A stretch of 64,000 nt of DNA, taken from contig NZ_JAJIWO010000002.1 of the NCBI RefSeq assembly GCF_020880695.1, forward strand, positions 558,432 to 622,431, written 5' to 3'. A model generated the notes under the pieces. That model was not told the DNA's origin, did no database searches, and saw only the letters and a program-made list of their open reading frames with translations. Source of the DNA: Mucilaginibacter sp. UR6-11 (GTDB lineage Bacteria; Bacteroidota; Bacteroidia; Sphingobacteriales; Sphingobacteriaceae). Made by a program: the position numbers and the translations under genes. Below are positions 52,131 through 60,732 of this stretch, in pieces; positions within the stretch are counted from its first letter, which is position 1, and each line of letters begins with the position of its first letter.

Positions 52131-53282
52131 ATGTTTAATAAAGTAAACAAAGTTATGCAAAACACCATAAAATATAGAACTTTTGTATTGTTAACAGCGG
52201 TAGTTGCTTTTTCGGGATGCAGGAAAATATTTAACCTGCCCGATGAAAAAAGTTATCTAAGTACACAGGCCGATTATACTACAAAATCCTTTTCGCCCAT
52301 AATGGGCAGAACTACGCTTTATAACAACATATTTAGCTCTGTTGGATCTACCTTCCCGATGACCTTTGAAATTAAAAACCCAAGGTTTGGTGATGGAAGA
52401 GATGCAAGTGATATGTTAGCTGTAAAACCAACTTTAGTTTGGACACAAGAGTATACAGGTAAAGAAACCAGTTTAGCTCAAATTGAGGCCAAAAGACATC
52501 TGGAAAATCACCCAATACTGGAGGTAAGAGGTTCGGGCGATCTTATTTGGTGGTATACAGGAACAAAAGATATTATCAGACCTGCCGACTCGGTAATATA
52601 CCCTCAAAATACAAGGTATATTGATATTAAAATTACCAATAGCGGCGGTACCAGGACAATAAAGAACTTAACACTTACTCCTACTATTGACCGACCTTAT
52701 TATCCTACTGATGATTATAATATAATAACCGGTCAGCCAAATACAACTACGCCAGGCGGAAAAGTATTGGTTCATATTTACCCTACCTCATTAAATGGTA
52801 TTGTTGGTGCTACAACTAACCAGCCGATGAATGATCCGCAAAACGCCAATACGGGGCTGGTATATGTTTATATCAGAAAATTCAGTAATGACCCTAACGG
52901 ACACAGGCTTAGGATTAAAGTATTGGGTAAAGATTCCTTAGCTATAGATCCTGCAAAATTTAATGCTACAAAATGGTTAGATCAAATTCACGGATTTAAA
53001 GCAGATGGTACGCCTGGTCCCGATTTAACACATGAGTATGCTGAATATAATGTTGCTTACCCTATTCCTCTTGCCAAAATACCAACAAAATACACAGTTA
53101 ATGGTGTCGGTAACACAACCGGTGGTGACATAGCTCAAATTAACCTGCTGTATACACGGGTAAGTTTTGGTAACGTGATAACGACAGCAAGGATTACACA
53201 GAATTTCGCAATTTATGAAAAGGGTGATTGGGAAATCGTGATCCACTTTAAAACTGTCAACCCTAAGTTTGATAACGATTAG
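52131..53282 (+). CDS. Lipoprotein of the DUF5007 type in the SusC/SusD operon
   Basis: A 383-residue lipoprotein with the lipobox FSGC (Cys30 from ATG 52131; an in-frame ATG at 52155 is also possible). Conserved-looking stretches are YLSTQADYTTKSFSPIMGRT near residue 42 and EIKNPRFGDGRDASDM near 80. I recall such sequences as DUF5007, but this is from memory and the label should be checked. It has beta-rich composition with no catalytic motif. It probably helps bind or display the glycan for the transport pair on either side. Confidence 0.7.
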   Translation: MFNKVNKVMQNTIKYRTFVLLTAVVAFSGCRKIFNLPDEKSYLSTQADYTTKSFSPIMGRTTLYNNIFSSVGSTFPMTFEIKNPRFGDGRDASDMLAVKPTLVWTQEYTGKETSLAQIEAKRHLENHPILEVRGSGDLIWWYTGTKDIIRPADSVIYPQNTRYIDIKITNSGGTRTIKNLTLTPTIDRPYYPTDDYNIITGQPNTTTPGGKVLVHIYPTSLNGIVGATTNQPMNDPQNANTGLVYVYIRKFSNDPNGHRLRIKVLGKDSLAIDPAKFNATKWLDQIHGFKADGTPGPDLTHEYAEYNVAYPIPLAKIPTKYTVNGVGNTTGGDIAQINLLYTRVSFGNVITTARITQNFAIYEKGDWEIVIHFKTVNPKFDND

Positions 53283-53311
53283 AAACCCTAATGACTAAAA
53301 ACTAATATACA

Positions 53312-56300
53312 ATGAGAAAACAAATTATTTGGCCGTCAATTTTTTTCTGTTGCTTCTTTCTTTGCCAGAATTTGATAGCACAAGTTAAAAAGGTAACCGT
53401 AAAAGGTATCATTTTAGATGGAGTAACAAAAGAGCCATTGACGGGAACCACAATTGGTACACCGGGTAAGGGTTTAACACAAGCGGATGCGAATGGTAAC
53501 TACAGCGTAGTTGTTGATGATGGGTCAACACTGGTATTTACTATAGTGGGTTATGCAACGCAATCCATAAAGTTAAGACCTGGTCAGGTTACATTAAATG
53601 TAAATATGGCATCAGATACAAAGCTGATCAACGAAACAGTAATTCGGGGTTACGTTAAACGTAGCCGTGAGCAAACTACTGGTGCTTCGTATATCATTAC
53701 TGGTAAAGAAGTTCAAGATAACCCGGTGGGTAACGTTGAACAATTATTACAGGGTAAAGTTGCAGGTTTGAACATCCAGAATAATACTGGTGCGCCGGGT
53801 ATGCGCGGATCAGTTAACATTCGTGGTTTATCAACTATAGCCGTGACCGGTAGTGGCGACAACGCATTTTTACAACCAACTTCACCGTTGTATATTATTG
53901 ACGGTATCCCGTTGACTGCAGATCAAGCTTCACAATATGGCTTTGATCAACAAGGGTCGGGTGTGAGTCCGTTGTCTTTGATCCCTCAGGAAGATATCGC
54001 AAGCATGGAGATCCTGAAAGATGCAACTGCAACTGCGTTGTATGGTTCAAGGGGTGCTTATGGTGTGATTTTGATAACAACAGTAAGAGGTAAATCAAAA
54101 ATACCACGCGTTGTTTACACCTCGAATTATTTTGTGTCTAAGGTTCCAAAGTTACGTTCAACTTTAGGGGGTAATGCAGAACGGGCTTTCAAAATAGCTC
54201 AGATCAATAGTTACGCTCAAAATAATGATAAATATTTACTTACCTATACACCGTTTCTTTCAGATAGTTTGAATGCTTATTATAACAATTCAACAAACTG
54301 GCAGGGTATATATTACTCAGACAAATTCAATACTACACAGAACGTAGAATTAGATGGTGGTGATGACAAGTTTAACTACAAAACAAACTTAAAATACTTT
54401 TCCCAAAGTGGTTTGGTGGCGAATACAGGTTTCCAGAGCTATAGCGTGGATATGAACATGCAGTTCAGGCCATCTAAGAAATTAAGTTTCTTTGGCGCTG
54501 TAAGGTCTTCGTTAGGTAAGGTTCAATCTGGTAGCGGTACCGGCGTGTTACAGACTATTGTAAATAATAGCGGTAACAGATCTACTTTATTGCCGGGTCC
54601 GTCATTCCTTTTGGCTACAAGTGATGTATTACAAACACTTGATATTAGAAAAAGTGCAGGCCCTAAAGAAGTTAGCGTAAATATGAGTGCTAACTACGAA
54701 TTATTACCAGGCTTAAACTTAGCAACATCCGGAAACTACGATTACACTATTGACAACACAGATTCATTTTTACCAGCTGCGGCCAACGGCCAGTATGCAC
54801 AAATAGATAACAACTATCAATATACTTCTACTTTATATAACAGGAATAATATTTCCTACACAAAGTCTCTTGGACAACATAACTTATTCTTGAACTTATT
54901 CAATGAGATTTACGTTACCAATTTTCAGGCAAACTATACCAGAATTTTCGGTAGCCCTAATGATCAATACGAAGGGCCGACCGGTTATGACGGAAGATTA
55001 ACTACAGGCGGTGGTGTATTAAACACTTTCACTAATCTAAGAACCGCTGCGTTTGCCGCCGCGTTTACTTATGATTATAAAAAGAAATACATCGTCGACT
55101 TAACTTATCGTATAGATGGTTCATCAGCCAACGGTCAGAAAGATCCATATACTAAAAACCCTTCTATTGGTTTTAAATGGAATCTTACCAAAGAAGACTG
55201 GATAGCTAATTCTACTTCTAAATGGCTGGATTTTGCAGATATCCGGTTAACCGCTGGTCAAAACATATACCCGGTAGGAACTTTGCAGGATATTTACGGT
55301 AAATATAATCCTAATGGTTTTTATAACAACCAGCCACGTGTAGGTATCGATTTGGATGAAATACCAAATCCATATTTGAAATCAAAAAATGTAATTCAAT
55401 ATAACGTTGGTTTTGATGCAGCATTCTTTAATGGTAAATTGGATGTAACCTTTGATACTTACTATAAAGGCGTAACTAATGAGTTATTTAAAAACCAATT
55501 AGATAATACGCTTGCTTTCTCAAATTATCAAAGTAATGACGCTGCGCTTTCTGATTATGGTTATGAGTTGTCATTAACTATCCGTCCATTACGTAAAACA
55601 AGTAAATTTATCTGGACAGTTAACGTTAACGGTGCTTTGAACTATGACGTATTGACCAAATTACCTGCTCAGTACAATGGACAGTATATTAAGATCAACG
55701 ATCCGACTGCGCTTGATATAACAGGTCAGTATATAGCTAACAGAGTGGGAAGAAACTCTTTATCTAACTACCTGTTTATTAACAATGGTGTTTACGCTAC
55801 AACTGCTGATGTGCCGGTTGACCCCGTTACAGGCTTGAGACTTAGAAACTTGTTTACTAACCAGGGCCCTCTATACTCTTACCAGGGTGGTGATGCCAAA
55901 TTGCAGGATTTTAATGGCGATTATGTGATTGATGCAAGAGACAGACAGGTAAGTGGTAATAGCCAGCCTCTAATCACTGGTGGTTTAAGCAATACATTAA
56001 CCTACGGTAATGTTTCTTTGAACGTTTACGCTTCTTACACCGCGATACGTTCAATCATTAATGCTTCACTGGCTCAAAGGTTGTTACAACTTAGTGATCC
56101 GTTTGGTAATAATACTACAGATGGTCCCAGGTCAGTGCCTACATCAAGTGATCTTAATATCTGGCGTGGTACAGGAGATGCAAGTGCGACATACGCAAAC
56201 GTATACAACTATGCTCATGAGAGATATGTGAGCAATTTCAGAGCTGAGCAAACATTATTTCAGGAAAATGGTAGTTACTTTAAGATCAACCAAATCACTT

Positions 56301-56500
56301 TGTCTTACGTATTACCTAAGACGTTCGTTAAACGTATAGGTCTTAATTCAATAAGACCGTATTTTTCAGCGAGTAACGTGGCAATATTTACACCTTACTC
56401 AGGTCCGAATGTTGAAAACGTAAATGCTTTAGGTAAGGATGTTAACGGAGCTTATCCAAATCCACGTACTTATACTTTAGGACTTACTGTTCAATTTTAA
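53312..56500 (+). CDS. SusC/RagA-type TonB-dependent outer-membrane transporter (second)
   Basis: A 1062-residue transporter with a signal peptide ending LIAQ (about residue 23). A carboxypeptidase-regulatory-like domain (VKGIILDGVTKEPLTGTTIG, residues about 31-110) precedes the plug (VEQLLQGKVAGLNIQNNTGAPGMRGSVNIRG near 140-170; MEILKDATATALYGSRGAYGVILITT near 230). The barrel ends in YTLGLTVQF. It is a second importer for a glycan, with its own SusD. It differs from the first SusC in domain layout, so the two probably handle different fragments of one polymer. There is no STN domain. Confidence 0.95.
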   Translation: MRKQIIWPSIFFCCFFLCQNLIAQVKKVTVKGIILDGVTKEPLTGTTIGTPGKGLTQADANGNYSVVVDDGSTLVFTIVGYATQSIKLRPGQVTLNVNMASDTKLINETVIRGYVKRSREQTTGASYIITGKEVQDNPVGNVEQLLQGKVAGLNIQNNTGAPGMRGSVNIRGLSTIAVTGSGDNAFLQPTSPLYIIDGIPLTADQASQYGFDQQGSGVSPLSLIPQEDIASMEILKDATATALYGSRGAYGVILITTVRGKSKIPRVVYTSNYFVSKVPKLRSTLGGNAERAFKIAQINSYAQNNDKYLLTYTPFLSDSLNAYYNNSTNWQGIYYSDKFNTTQNVELDGGDDKFNYKTNLKYFSQSGLVANTGFQSYSVDMNMQFRPSKKLSFFGAVRSSLGKVQSGSGTGVLQTIVNNSGNRSTLLPGPSFLLATSDVLQTLDIRKSAGPKEVSVNMSANYELLPGLNLATSGNYDYTIDNTDSFLPAAANGQYAQIDNNYQYTSTLYNRNNISYTKSLGQHNLFLNLFNEIYVTNFQANYTRIFGSPNDQYEGPTGYDGRLTTGGGVLNTFTNLRTAAFAAAFTYDYKKKYIVDLTYRIDGSSANGQKDPYTKNPSIGFKWNLTKEDWIANSTSKWLDFADIRLTAGQNIYPVGTLQDIYGKYNPNGFYNNQPRVGIDLDEIPNPYLKSKNVIQYNVGFDAAFFNGKLDVTFDTYYKGVTNELFKNQLDNTLAFSNYQSNDAALSDYGYELSLTIRPLRKTSKFIWTVNVNGALNYDVLTKLPAQYNGQYIKINDPTALDITGQYIANRVGRNSLSNYLFINNGVYATTADVPVDPVTGLRLRNLFTNQGPLYSYQGGDAKLQDFNGDYVIDARDRQVSGNSQPLITGGLSNTLTYGNVSLNVYASYTAIRSIINASLAQRLLQLSDPFGNNTTDGPRSVPTSSDLNIWRGTGDASATYANVYNYAHERYVSNFRAEQTLFQENGSYFKINQITLSYVLPKTFVKRIGLNSIRPYFSASNVAIFTPYSGPNVENVNALGKDVNGAYPNPRTYTLGLTVQF

Positions 56501-56517
56501 TCAATATAAAATAAGAC

Positions 56518-58134
56518 ATGAAAAAGATTATTATTTGCTTATTATTAGTGGCGATTGCGTCACAATATAGCTGTAAGAAATTCCTCGACATCACTCCTAT
56601 TGATAAGCTTACGGGTAACAATTATTATCAATCGGCGTCGGATGTTGAAACTAACATTACAGACATGTACGGTCAATTGTTTGATAAGTATGTGCAAACC
56701 AACACCGCCGGAGCTACCGGAGAGTTTCGTTCTGGTGAGGTTGTCCCAACAAGTAACCAAAGTGGTGACAGAAAACTGAGATACGATGTGGCGCTACTTG
56801 GCGGTCATACCAGGCACGTTGATTTTTCCGGTACAACAACTGGTTTTCAAACCATAGCAACTACGGCTGTTAATGACCGTTTGTTGCTTAATGCGCTGTT
56901 ACCTAACTATAACGGCATTCCAAATACGTATAACTTTGTAAACCTAACACGTTGGAATGAGTATTACCGTGTGATTCAGTCTGCAAATATCCTGGTTAGT
57001 AAGCTTACTGACGGAATTCCGTCATTATCTGCGGATCAGACTAAGAGATATTTGGAAGAAGCTAAGTTTATACGTTGCTTTTGCTATTTCTTTATGGTTA
57101 GACTATATGGAGACGTTGTTTATTACACTACAGCCTATCAAAAAGATCCACTACCAAGAACAAACATGGTTTCGGTAGTTAACCAATGTATTGCTGATCT
57201 TTTACCAGGTAAAGAAGATCTTCCACCTTCAATAACCGATCCTTCTTTAAGGGGTGTCAGAGCTTCAAAAGGCGCTGTAATTGGGTTGTTGATGAACATG
57301 AACATGTGGAATGCAGGCTTTGATCCGGCTAAGAAAGCTAGCTATTACCAGTCAACAATAGATCTTGGCGAGGAGCTCAAGGCGAGCAATGCTTTCCGTT
57401 TGCTTCCATTAAGTGAATGGAATACAGTAACTAAAGGTCGTTCAGAAGAAAGCTTATTTGAGTTATTTACAACAGTAAACTACGGTAGCCAAATATTTAG
57501 TCTGGCACAGTTTGGTGAATCATTTATTCACTTCCCTTACAGGCTTCCTGAATATAACAATCGTACCAGTCCGTGTGTATTCACAGCAGATTACATGAAG
57601 AAACTCTTTCCTGATCCACAAGACGGCAGGCTAAGTACCTGGTTTGATGATGCATTTAATCAAAATGCTGAAACTTTTCAATGTAAAAAATTTGCCGGCA
57701 ATACGTATATTGATGCAAGTCAACCGCTTAATAATGCTATTCCGGATGCAACCTTCCTGATCATGCGATATGCTGATGCTATTTTATTACGTGCTGAAGC
57801 TTATGCTCAATTAGGTAAGGATACCGAAGCAGCAGCAGCTTTGAATGAGGTACGAAACTTTCGTGGTGCCTCGCCTTATCCCAGCTCATTTGATACCAAT
57901 AGCTTAAAGGATGTTATTTTTTATGAGCGTGCAAAAGAACTGATAGGTGAAGGAAGCCATTATTTTGATTTGGTACGTACAAAAAGGATCCTGAGTAAAC
58001 AGTATACAGATAACCCTCTAACATCAGATAAATTCGGAAGAGGTGGCTGGACATGGCCAATTGATCAATCTGCTTTAACTAATAATCCGTATATGACATT
58101 AAATGCATATTGGAGAGGAACTGGCATTGAATAA
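56518..58134 (+). CDS. SusD/RagB-type glycan-binding lipoprotein (second)
   Basis: A 538-residue lipoprotein with Cys19 in the lipobox QYSC, followed by KKFLDITPIDKLTG, a common SusD start. KFIRCFCYFFMVRLYGDVVYYT near residue 185 and FYERAKELIGEGSHYFDLVRTKRIL near 470 are the family signatures. It is paired with the second SusC, starting 17 bases after its stop. The C-terminus NPYMTLNAYWRG is normal, so the protein looks complete. Glycan specificity cannot be predicted. Confidence 0.95.
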   Translation: MKKIIICLLLVAIASQYSCKKFLDITPIDKLTGNNYYQSASDVETNITDMYGQLFDKYVQTNTAGATGEFRSGEVVPTSNQSGDRKLRYDVALLGGHTRHVDFSGTTTGFQTIATTAVNDRLLLNALLPNYNGIPNTYNFVNLTRWNEYYRVIQSANILVSKLTDGIPSLSADQTKRYLEEAKFIRCFCYFFMVRLYGDVVYYTTAYQKDPLPRTNMVSVVNQCIADLLPGKEDLPPSITDPSLRGVRASKGAVIGLLMNMNMWNAGFDPAKKASYYQSTIDLGEELKASNAFRLLPLSEWNTVTKGRSEESLFELFTTVNYGSQIFSLAQFGESFIHFPYRLPEYNNRTSPCVFTADYMKKLFPDPQDGRLSTWFDDAFNQNAETFQCKKFAGNTYIDASQPLNNAIPDATFLIMRYADAILLRAEAYAQLGKDTEAAAALNEVRNFRGASPYPSSFDTNSLKDVIFYERAKELIGEGSHYFDLVRTKRILSKQYTDNPLTSDKFGRGGWTWPIDQSALTNNPYMTLNAYWRGTGIE

Positions 58135-58147
58135 TATAATTAAGCAC

Positions 58148-58936
58148 ATGAAAAATACTATCAAAAAATACATTGCACCTGTAATTTGCTCAGTTATACT
58201 AGCTATAACGGTGTCATCTTGTTCAAAGGATAATTATTATAAGGACGGAGGGGTTGTTGATCCGAAGTTCAACGGCACTATTCTTCAGTATCTTCAGTCC
58301 CATTCCAAATTTGATACTATCGCGCGGATAGTCAAAATAGCAGGCATGGAGGATATTTTTTCTAAAGAAAATATCACCTTTTTTGCACCGACAGATGAGG
58401 TGGTGAGAAGAACTATTGGTATCGTTAACGGCAATATCCCATTGTTACAGGGCGGATTAAATCAGACATTGTTTGACTTAAAGAAAGATACAATAAAAAA
58501 ACTAGAAGATATTTCGCCAGCAATCTGGAGGAAATACCTGATGAGATATGTGTTTAAAGGCAAGTTCTTGTTAAAAGATTATCCTCAACTTGATTTTAGT
58601 TTGAGGCCTTTATATCCCGGTGGTTATTATTATGGGTATAATGGTGATTTAGCTAACATAGGCGTTGTATTTAACACGGTAAATACGGTTAAATATGCGG
58701 GTTACCGCCAGTTGACCATCCAGATTGTGGTTGACCCGTCTAACCCGAGCAACTATTATTTTGGCGCTGCGCCAGTTGCATCGTCTGATATCCAGCCGAC
58801 AAATGGGGTAATTCATGTACTGGCAGAATGGGTTCCGGGAACCACTGATTTGGGGGATATTCGGTTAAACCCCACCACTATGAATGTTTTCGGTATGTAC
58901 TATGATTTTGGTACGGATGTTATTTTAAGTAAATAA
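58148..58936 (+). CDS. Fasciclin-domain lipoprotein (second)
   Basis: A 262-residue lipoprotein with lipobox VSSC (Cys25). ILQYLQSHSKFDTIARIVKIAGMEDIF (from about residue 39) and ENITFFAPTDEVVRRTI (about 70) are fasciclin-1 signatures. It has one fasciclin domain and a shorter C-terminal part than the first copy. The ATG at 58148 gives the normal lipoprotein start; an earlier in-frame ATG lies within the susD gene. It repeats the susC-susD-fasciclin order found at 46212-52124, so the operon looks like a duplicated module. Confidence 0.85.
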   Translation: MKNTIKKYIAPVICSVILAITVSSCSKDNYYKDGGVVDPKFNGTILQYLQSHSKFDTIARIVKIAGMEDIFSKENITFFAPTDEVVRRTIGIVNGNIPLLQGGLNQTLFDLKKDTIKKLEDISPAIWRKYLMRYVFKGKFLLKDYPQLDFSLRPLYPGGYYYGYNGDLANIGVVFNTVNTVKYAGYRQLTIQIVVDPSNPSNYYFGAAPVASSDIQPTNGVIHVLAEWVPGTTDLGDIRLNPTTMNVFGMYYDFGTDVILSK

Positions 58937-59003
58937 ATTCTACCTAAAAAGAGATTTAGATATTTAGATAATGAATAAGAATTTTGAAATTTAAATAAAC
59001 GTT

Positions 59004-60614
59004 ATGAAACTTAAATATACTGGTTTATTAATTGTATTGGCGGGATTGCTGGTAGGTGGTTGTAAGAAGAACAAGCAAGTCTTCCCTGATCCATACTCAG
59101 GCGCGAGGTCGCCGTTGGGTATCGTTACCAATCCCCAACAAATTCCCGTGCCAGCATCGGGTACCGCGGGTACTATCGTAAGTATTTCTGCGACAGGCTT
59201 ATTGCCCTACAAAGATCAATTGACGTTTTTATTCAACGGCCAGCCGGCAAAGATCACTGAGATTACCGCAACAGGCATAAAAGTTGAAGTGCCTTCAAAG
59301 GCCAGTTCGGGTGTTACAGCGTTTGTAGTAAACGGGCAATTGGTATTTGGGCCATTATTTACCGTTGTTGGTAAAGTAAATTTGGATCCGACCTATGTGA
59401 ACGTTGCGGGTACAGACGGACCTGTTTTAAAGGCTTTCCCGATACCTTTAACCACACAACTGATGATAATGGGTAATTTTACCAATTATAACAACCAGGG
59501 TCGTGTTGTACATATCAATAGGCTTACAAGGGCATTTGCTGACGGATCATGGGACCGTTCTTTCACTCCGGGCGCCGGTGCAAACGCAACTGTTTATGAT
59601 ATGGCGCAGGTAGGGCCTTATTACTATATCGTTGGCGATTTTTCTGCATATGCTCAGCAAAGTGGCAATGTAAGCCGGATCGCGAAAATTAATACGAATG
59701 GCTTAATTGATACGGTAGCGGTAACTACATATCTTAAAAAAATTAAATTTGTTCCGACCTTTAACGGGGGCTTAACAGGTACTGTGCGCAGTATTTATCC
59801 GGTGGGTACCTCAAAAATGATTGTTACGGGTGATTTTAATTTTTACACATCACGTCGTTATGATCAAAACACTTACGATGCAAAAGACAGTACCATTATA
59901 GATAGTGTTGACGTTCGTCAGTTAGTGAAATTAAATGACGATGGCAGCATTGACCCGAGCTGGAGATTTGATCCAAACGCTCCGGGTTACAGAGGTCGCC
60001 CTGGTAAGAGTTTACCTGGTGCCAATGGTCCTATCCGTACGTTAATGCAATCTGATGGGAAGATATTGGTTTATGGCCAGTTTACTACATTTGATAATGC
60101 TCCGGCAAACAACATCCTTAGATTAAATGCGGATGGCTCGATCGATCCGACATTTAACGTTGGCTCCGGGGTCGACTTTGGTATCAACTTCGCATGTTAT
60201 AACGCCGCTCTTAATAAATACATTCTTGTAGGTCCGTTTAGTAAATATAACGGAAAGGCCAGTCAATATATGGTTCAAATAAACGCGGCGGATGGTTCAA
60301 TAGATCCAACCTTTACAGCTAAAGTATTTGATGGTGGCATACCAACTTTTGCTAAGTTATTAAATGACGGCATTGCAGTAATTAACGGCGGATTTAAATC
60401 TTATGATGGTGTTATCAGAAATGGATTTGCGGTTCTGGATGCAACCGGCGCGTTAAAAGACGGCTATAACACGATAGGTAATGTGAGTGGAAATATTTAC
60501 GATATTTATGAGACAACCTCGGCGGATAACAAACGTGCGTTGTTGATTATGGGGTCGTTTTATTCTTTTGATAACCAGGTTAAAAATAATATTGTTAGGG
60601 TAACATTTGAATAA
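59004..60614 (+). CDS. IPT/TIG and delta-60-repeat lipoprotein (DUF5008-like)
   Basis: A 536-residue lipoprotein with Cys20 in VGGC. An IPT/TIG-type Ig domain lies near residues 50-115 (GTIVSISATGLLPYKDQLTFLFNGQPAKI). After it are blocks with the delta-60 motif: NDDGSIDPSW, NADGSIDPTFNVGSGV and NAADGSIDPTF, each next to a beta-propeller-like segment. I would name it DUF5008-like, from memory of similar operons. It has no enzyme motif; the beta-propeller probably binds ligands at the cell surface. Confidence 0.75.
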   Translation: MKLKYTGLLIVLAGLLVGGCKKNKQVFPDPYSGARSPLGIVTNPQQIPVPASGTAGTIVSISATGLLPYKDQLTFLFNGQPAKITEITATGIKVEVPSKASSGVTAFVVNGQLVFGPLFTVVGKVNLDPTYVNVAGTDGPVLKAFPIPLTTQLMIMGNFTNYNNQGRVVHINRLTRAFADGSWDRSFTPGAGANATVYDMAQVGPYYYIVGDFSAYAQQSGNVSRIAKINTNGLIDTVAVTTYLKKIKFVPTFNGGLTGTVRSIYPVGTSKMIVTGDFNFYTSRRYDQNTYDAKDSTIIDSVDVRQLVKLNDDGSIDPSWRFDPNAPGYRGRPGKSLPGANGPIRTLMQSDGKILVYGQFTTFDNAPANNILRLNADGSIDPTFNVGSGVDFGINFACYNAALNKYILVGPFSKYNGKASQYMVQINAADGSIDPTFTAKVFDGGIPTFAKLLNDGIAVINGGFKSYDGVIRNGFAVLDATGALKDGYNTIGNVSGNIYDIYETTSADNKRALLIMGSFYSFDNQVKNNIVRVTFE

Positions 60615-60732
60615 TATAGTTTATTAACAATAATAATAATTATACATTTGCGTTAACAAAAAACCATTATAACTTGTTGTGCACTAGTGCATAAGCTAAA
60701 TAAACCGAACGAACTTAAATTAAACATATAAT

